Source: Anthropogastromicrobium sp963652495
GTDB lineage: Bacteria; Bacillota; Clostridia; Lachnospirales; Lachnospiraceae
Assembly: GCA_963652495.1 (NCBI GenBank)
Contig: CAVJTU010000001.1
Span: 41,654 to 105,653 of the forward strand
Length of the DNA stretch: 64,000 nucleotides
Reading direction: 5' to 3'
Shown: positions 60,371 through 64,000 of the stretch, piece after piece
How the letters are laid out: every line of letters starts with the position of its first letter
Numbering within the stretch: the first letter of the stretch is position 1
The notes under the pieces: model-generated
What the model was told of the DNA's origin: nothing
The model's input: the letters and a program-made list of their open reading frames with translations, nothing else
The model's database searches: none
Translations under genes and position numbers: made by a program

Positions 60371-63300
60371 TTAATGAATTTCAAATACATAACTTCCGCT
60401 TACCAGCTCAAAAACAGCCACACCATATGGTGCAATATCCGCCATAGCAGCACCTTCAAGGATCTGTACCTGATTATGATCTGCAGCCGGAAGCGTCAGC
60501 CGAGCCGTTGTATTTGCCGGAATCGAGCAGCGATAAATGATGGAGCCGTCTTTCTTTTCCCAGGAGGAAACGATCTTGCCAAATGGCGTTTCCTGCTCGC
60601 CCTTTGCCCAGGTCAGCGTGCCGCCCCAGGAAGGTGCTAAGAAGATGCGATGATACCCGGCCTCATCTTTTGCTTCTCCGGTCTGAATACCAAGGACAGT
60701 GCGGTACAGCCATTGTCCGATCGAACCATATGCATAGTGGTTGAAGGAGTTCATGGATACGTCGCCGAAGGTGCCTGTCTCTGCAATGTACGAATTCCAA
60801 CGTTCCCAGATCGTAGTGGCACCATTGATGACACTGTAGAGCCATCCCGGGTTTCCCTTTTGCTCTAATAAAGTAAAGGCAAGCTCAGTCTGATTGCACT
60901 TTGTCAGTGCCGGAAGCAGATGGCTGATTCCAAGGAAACCGACAGATAGATGATCATCTCTTCGATGAATTGACTCAACAAAGTACGAAATTGTCTGCTC
61001 CATTGTCTTTTCTGGCATCAAATGAAAGTCAATCGCAAGTGCATAGGCAGTCTGGCTCGGATGGTGGATGCTTCCTTTCTCTTCACTATAGCGTGTCTGA
61101 TTAATGATCGTGCTATCTGCCTGAGGGATGCCCTTGCTCATCTCGCCCCAGTAAGCGAGGGATCCATCCGGCTGAACCCATGCCTCCTGAAATGCGGTGC
61201 GGATATCCTCAAAGCGTTTCTGATAAAGAGAAACATCGTCTGTCTTTCCCAAAATGCGGGCAATACGAGCCATCAGATCGGCAACGTAAGCGGCATAAGC
61301 AGTCGCTGTCAAAATAAATGGTGTGGACTCATCAAAAGTCAGATGATCGCCGCGGCTTTGCTGTACCTGAAGAAATGGCTTTGTGGAAAGATCGGACTGA
61401 TCCGGGCGCGGAATTTTGTCAACGGTGCGAAGACCGCAATTTTGACGGGAATCCAGACTCTGATAGGCAATCCAGCGCGCCATGCATTCATAATTTTCCT
61501 CTAACACGCGAGTATCACCGTAAGCAAGATACATTTCCCACGGAACAATTACCGAAGCATCTGCCCAGCCAGCGCATCCAGCCGGACGATTATCGCCGCC
61601 AAGCGGTGCGGTATCTGGAACAGCGCCTTCGCGGTTATACATCAGCTGGCCGTCACGAACATCGAGAAGCCACTTATTCATAAAGGACTGAACATCCATG
61701 TTGAAGGCGGCAGTCGGTGCGAAGACCTGTGCATCGCCGGTCCAACCCATACGCTCATTTCGCTGCGGGCAGTCGGTGTATACCAGAAGAGAATTTCCAC
61801 GCTGACCCCACTGAATGTTGCTCTGCAATTGATTTACTAACGGATCTGAGCATTCAAAGTTTCCAGTTGTGTCAGGTGTGTTGCAAAGGACAAGACCTTC
61901 CAGACTTTCAACACAGCCAATAGCAGACAGCATACAGCCATTTCCGGTAATCTCCACATAGCGGAAGCCGTGAGACGTAAAGGACGGCACGAAAGTCTCG
62001 CCGTTTTCATCCCCACGAAACGTATAAGTATCGGTGTTCGCGGCGGAGCGGATATTTTTGATATAAATCTCGCCATTTGCATAGCTCATTTCGCCGTAGC
62101 GAAGCTTAATCGAAAGACCGCGAGTACCCTTTAAATGTAGACGTATCGTGCCGACCATGTTTTGACCCAGATCATAGACAAAGTGACCAGATGGAATCTC
62201 CTGCATGGAAACGGGTGTCAGCACGCGCTCAACTACGGCAGACGGGCCTTCCTGTGCGGTCAGCTCAAATTTTACTGGATGCGCAAAAGTACCATTTGTC
62301 GGAACCGGTTCACCCGGCCAAGGCAGAATGCCGCAAGCTGCCCAGCGATTGTCTGCATTGTCAATGTGTGTCAGATCTGCAGGCAGCAGACGTGCATCAT
62401 AATTTTCACCATCCAGATAATCGGAATCTACGACAGCACCTTTGTCGGTAAAGAGCCAGGAATCGTCTGTTACAAGTTCGTCCTTGCTTCCATCTGTATA
62501 AGTAACGATCAAACGTCCCAGAAAAGAATTTTGTTCGCCATATTTCATTGGGCCGCTGTAGCCACAGTACCCACTGTAGTATCCCTTTCCGATAACTGCC
62601 AACAGCTGGTTTTCACCTGCATGCAAAAGCTTTGTCACATCGTATGTCTGGTAGAAGATGCGCAGACGATAATCGGTAAAGCCTGGCGCAAAGAAGCTGT
62701 CATCTGCGTCAATACCATTTATTTTTACACGGTAGGAGCCGCGTGCTGTCGCATACAGGCGTGCAGAGGCAATTTCTTTTGACGAATCAGCGTGGAAGGA
62801 GCCGAGCAGATTTACAGCCGGAACAGGGCATGCCAGTTCAAACTGATTTTTTACGATCAGGATACCATCCTTACAGGTACCGAGTATCGAGAAAATACCG
62901 GATTCATCTGCAAAGCTTTCCGTTTGGAATATGGTATTTGTTTTCGGGTCAGAGATGACCAAGTTGTCGTAGTAAGCGGTGCTTTCGAACTGCTTGAAGC
63001 CGACAGAGAACAAGCATGCACGGCGTGGAACAAAAAATCCGGCATTTGGCATGAGCTCTGCTTCTTTATCAAGTATGGTTATATTATTAATAGAAACAGA
63101 AGTTTCTCGGTTATCTACAGTAATAGAGATTGTATTCCAGTCGTGTTCACAGCCTTCAGAAACAGCTTCTTTATGGATAGGATAGCCATTTTTATTTCCC
63201 AAAACAGCAACAGTCGGAATATGCCCCTCTGCCGTGCTGCCGTCCCATGCGTTATCGCAATATTCATAGATCATCAGGACTCGGCTGTCCATGTCCACAT

Positions 63301-63802
63301 CAAATAAGACATAGTTATCTTTGTTGCGAGCGGAGAGGACAATGCCAGCTTTGCTGCCGATATCTGTCTTAAAATCAACCGTCATCCGGTAGGAATACAG
63401 GCAGGCAGTATTTGTAGTCTTTTTTGGAGAGCCAATCCACTGCGCACCGTTCCATACAGAAGGCTCCTTTCCCATCAGACCGGTCTCAAACCAGGTCGTT
63501 TCGCTCTCATGCATCGTATTATCTTCGTCCCATACGCAGACTTTCCAGTAGTAGCGGGTAGAAGGTTCGAGACAGGCACAGTCAGCCTTTAATGTGGTGT
63601 GCTGTTTGTCACTTTTTATAAGCGTGCTGTCCCAGATTGGTGCGGTCAGTTTTTCGTCTTTTGAAACGAGAATGCGGTAAGCGGTCTGCTTTGCGCCGGT
63701 TCGTGAGGTTGCCATCTGCCAGGAAAATGTTGGGGATTCGCAGTCGATGCCGAGTGGGGTACGCTGCGCCTGGGTGCGGCAGTTTAAAATAGAAGTACTC
63801 AT
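60371..63802 (-). CDS. Alpha-L-rhamnosidase, glycoside hydrolase family 78
   Basis: A 1143-residue GH78 enzyme that removes L-rhamnose from plant or bacterial glycans. An Ig-like N-terminal domain (about 1-125) is followed by a beta-sandwich insert (about 130-300), another beta domain, the (alpha/alpha)6 catalytic barrel (about 640-1020) and a C-terminal beta domain. DCPQRNERMGWTGDAQVF and GATTIWERWNSY (near 995) carry the catalytic acids. There is no signal peptide, so it acts inside the cell. GGAG lies 8 bases before the ATG. It is convergent with the YibE/F gene with no clear terminator in between. Confidence 0.93.
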   Translation of the reverse strand: MSTSILNCRTQAQRTPLGIDCESPTFSWQMATSRTGAKQTAYRILVSKDEKLTAPIWDSTLIKSDKQHTTLKADCACLEPSTRYYWKVCVWDEDNTMHESETTWFETGLMGKEPSVWNGAQWIGSPKKTTNTACLYSYRMTVDFKTDIGSKAGIVLSARNKDNYVLFDVDMDSRVLMIYEYCDNAWDGSTAEGHIPTVAVLGNKNGYPIHKEAVSEGCEHDWNTISITVDNRETSVSINNITILDKEAELMPNAGFFVPRRACLFSVGFKQFESTAYYDNLVISDPKTNTIFQTESFADESGIFSILGTCKDGILIVKNQFELACPVPAVNLLGSFHADSSKEIASARLYATARGSYRVKINGIDADDSFFAPGFTDYRLRIFYQTYDVTKLLHAGENQLLAVIGKGYYSGYCGYSGPMKYGEQNSFLGRLIVTYTDGSKDELVTDDSWLFTDKGAVVDSDYLDGENYDARLLPADLTHIDNADNRWAACGILPWPGEPVPTNGTFAHPVKFELTAQEGPSAVVERVLTPVSMQEIPSGHFVYDLGQNMVGTIRLHLKGTRGLSIKLRYGEMSYANGEIYIKNIRSAANTDTYTFRGDENGETFVPSFTSHGFRYVEITGNGCMLSAIGCVESLEGLVLCNTPDTTGNFECSDPLVNQLQSNIQWGQRGNSLLVYTDCPQRNERMGWTGDAQVFAPTAAFNMDVQSFMNKWLLDVRDGQLMYNREGAVPDTAPLGGDNRPAGCAGWADASVIVPWEMYLAYGDTRVLEENYECMARWIAYQSLDSRQNCGLRTVDKIPRPDQSDLSTKPFLQVQQSRGDHLTFDESTPFILTATAYAAYVADLMARIARILGKTDDVSLYQKRFEDIRTAFQEAWVQPDGSLAYWGEMSKGIPQADSTIINQTRYSEEKGSIHHPSQTAYALAIDFHLMPEKTMEQTISYFVESIHRRDDHLSVGFLGISHLLPALTKCNQTELAFTLLEQKGNPGWLYSVINGATTIWERWNSYIAETGTFGDVSMNSFNHYAYGSIGQWLYRTVLGIQTGEAKDEAGYHRIFLAPSWGGTLTWAKGEQETPFGKIVSSWEKKDGSIIYRCSIPANTTARLTLPAADHNQVQILEGAAMADIAPYGVAVFELVSGSYVFEIH

Positions 63803-63867
63803 TTTGTAGTCTCCTTTTTATTTTTTATCGAATTTTCTAGGATTTCCCAAATTTATTTTTCTCTGGT

Positions 63868-63896
63868 ATCATAGCACAAAAATGAGGGAGTGGCAA
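63868..63896 (-). promoter_or_regulatory. Promoter for the rhamnosidase gene
   Basis: On the minus strand TTGCCA (63891-63896), 17-base spacer and TATGAT (63868-63873) preceded by TGC. The leader is about 60 bases. No operator palindrome is evident. Confidence 0.75.
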
Positions 63897-63931
63897 CTGC
63901 TGCGGCATCCCCAATCATTAAGTGATATAAT

Positions 63932-64000
63932 GATGTTTTTGGCGGATCAAGAGGTCAAAAATCCTCTTGCAAGCAAGCTTGCATCGGCTTTCTGACCTTT
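63932..64000 (-). repeat. MITE-like element, long form, cut by window edge
   Basis: A reverse-oriented long copy starting GATGTTTTTGGCGG and reading through the GCAAGCAAGCTTGC core to GACCTTT at the last base. It matches the right part of the composite at 1761-1936. The left flank is ATATAAT (63925-63931), so the same 7 bases are expected after the missing right end. Confidence 0.82.

Noticed and set aside
61022..62782. Open frames of 160 and 206 codons on the + strand inside the rhamnosidase gene
   Set aside because: Antisense to a well-supported GH78 gene, no promoter or ribosome site, Cys/His-rich unnatural composition.
1761..64000. Dispersed GGGTCAAAAGG repeats as a CRISPR array
   Set aside because: Copies are thousands of bases apart, are themselves palindromic with flanking duplications, and no cas genes are present.

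Overview
The window looks like a chromosomal stretch from a Gram-positive, low-to-mid GC member of the Clostridia, most likely Lachnospiraceae. The reasons are the gene content (SepF, YlmH, YqfC/YqfD, RsgA-Rpe-ThiN after a PASTA kinase), gene orders typical of Clostridia, strong AGGAGG-type ribosome binding sites, TTG/GTG starts, and gut-type glycan enzymes (GH29 fucosidase, GH78 rhamnosidase). No prophage, plasmid or CRISPR array is visible. Nearly all genes are on the + strand.

Layout. 1-1762: end of miaA and a PLP enzyme of the YnbB family. 2138-9432: radC and a cell-shape and division cluster (mreC, mreD, an enlarged PBP2, minD, a divergent minE, a RodA/FtsW-type SEDS gene), in which neither mreB nor minC is present. 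9489-11661: mgsA, a D-Ala-D-Ala carboxypeptidase, a small P-loop protein and a convergent DUF378 gene. 11829-18748: a HlyD-like membrane protein, yggS, sepF, ylmH, aroB, lspA, an rluD-type pseudouridine synthase and a PAP2 phosphatase. 18846-21028: a cytidylate-kinase-like gene and an alpha-L-fucosidase. 21148-26148: yqfC, yqfD, phoH, ybeY and a SpoVB-type flippase. 26344-30995: an unknown small protein, two FAD enzymes, 5-formyl-THF cyclo-ligase and rlmH. 31190-33611: the accessory zone, with an SGNH-beta-lactamase fusion, an IS3-type remnant, tRNA-Ser(CGA) and paired divergent promoters. 33642-43171: a lone holin, a ClpP-like protease, ftsK/spoIIIE, fhs, a MurE-like ligase and murF. 43174-57110: a long housekeeping run priA-def-fmt-protease-rsmB-rlmN-prpC-prkC-rsgA-rpe-thiN-foldase. 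57530-63802: a secreted metallophosphoesterase, a YibE/F membrane protein and a convergent alpha-L-rhamnosidase.

The most unusual signal is a family of small palindromic elements in the gaps between genes (1761, 9433, 21490, 26158, 33929, 40096, 41719, 63932). Intact short copies are 44 bp. They have ends GATACCAGGGTC and GACCCCAACATC, can fold into a hairpin with a conserved 4x4 mismatch near the ends, and are flanked by 7-bp direct repeats (exact at 21490 and 41719). Longer versions carry an extra internal palindrome, and one is a 176-bp composite. They behave like MITEs: one supplies the last residues and stop of the Mur ligase, one completes a stop codon, and one could supply a promoter -35. 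No matching transposase is in the window.

Other points worth following are the heptad-repeat tail on one FAD enzyme, the SGNH-beta-lactamase fusion, the large PBP2 insert, the second MurE-like ligase with an altered specificity motif, three GC-rich structured gaps, and a terminator-like hairpin inside the start of the YibE-type gene.
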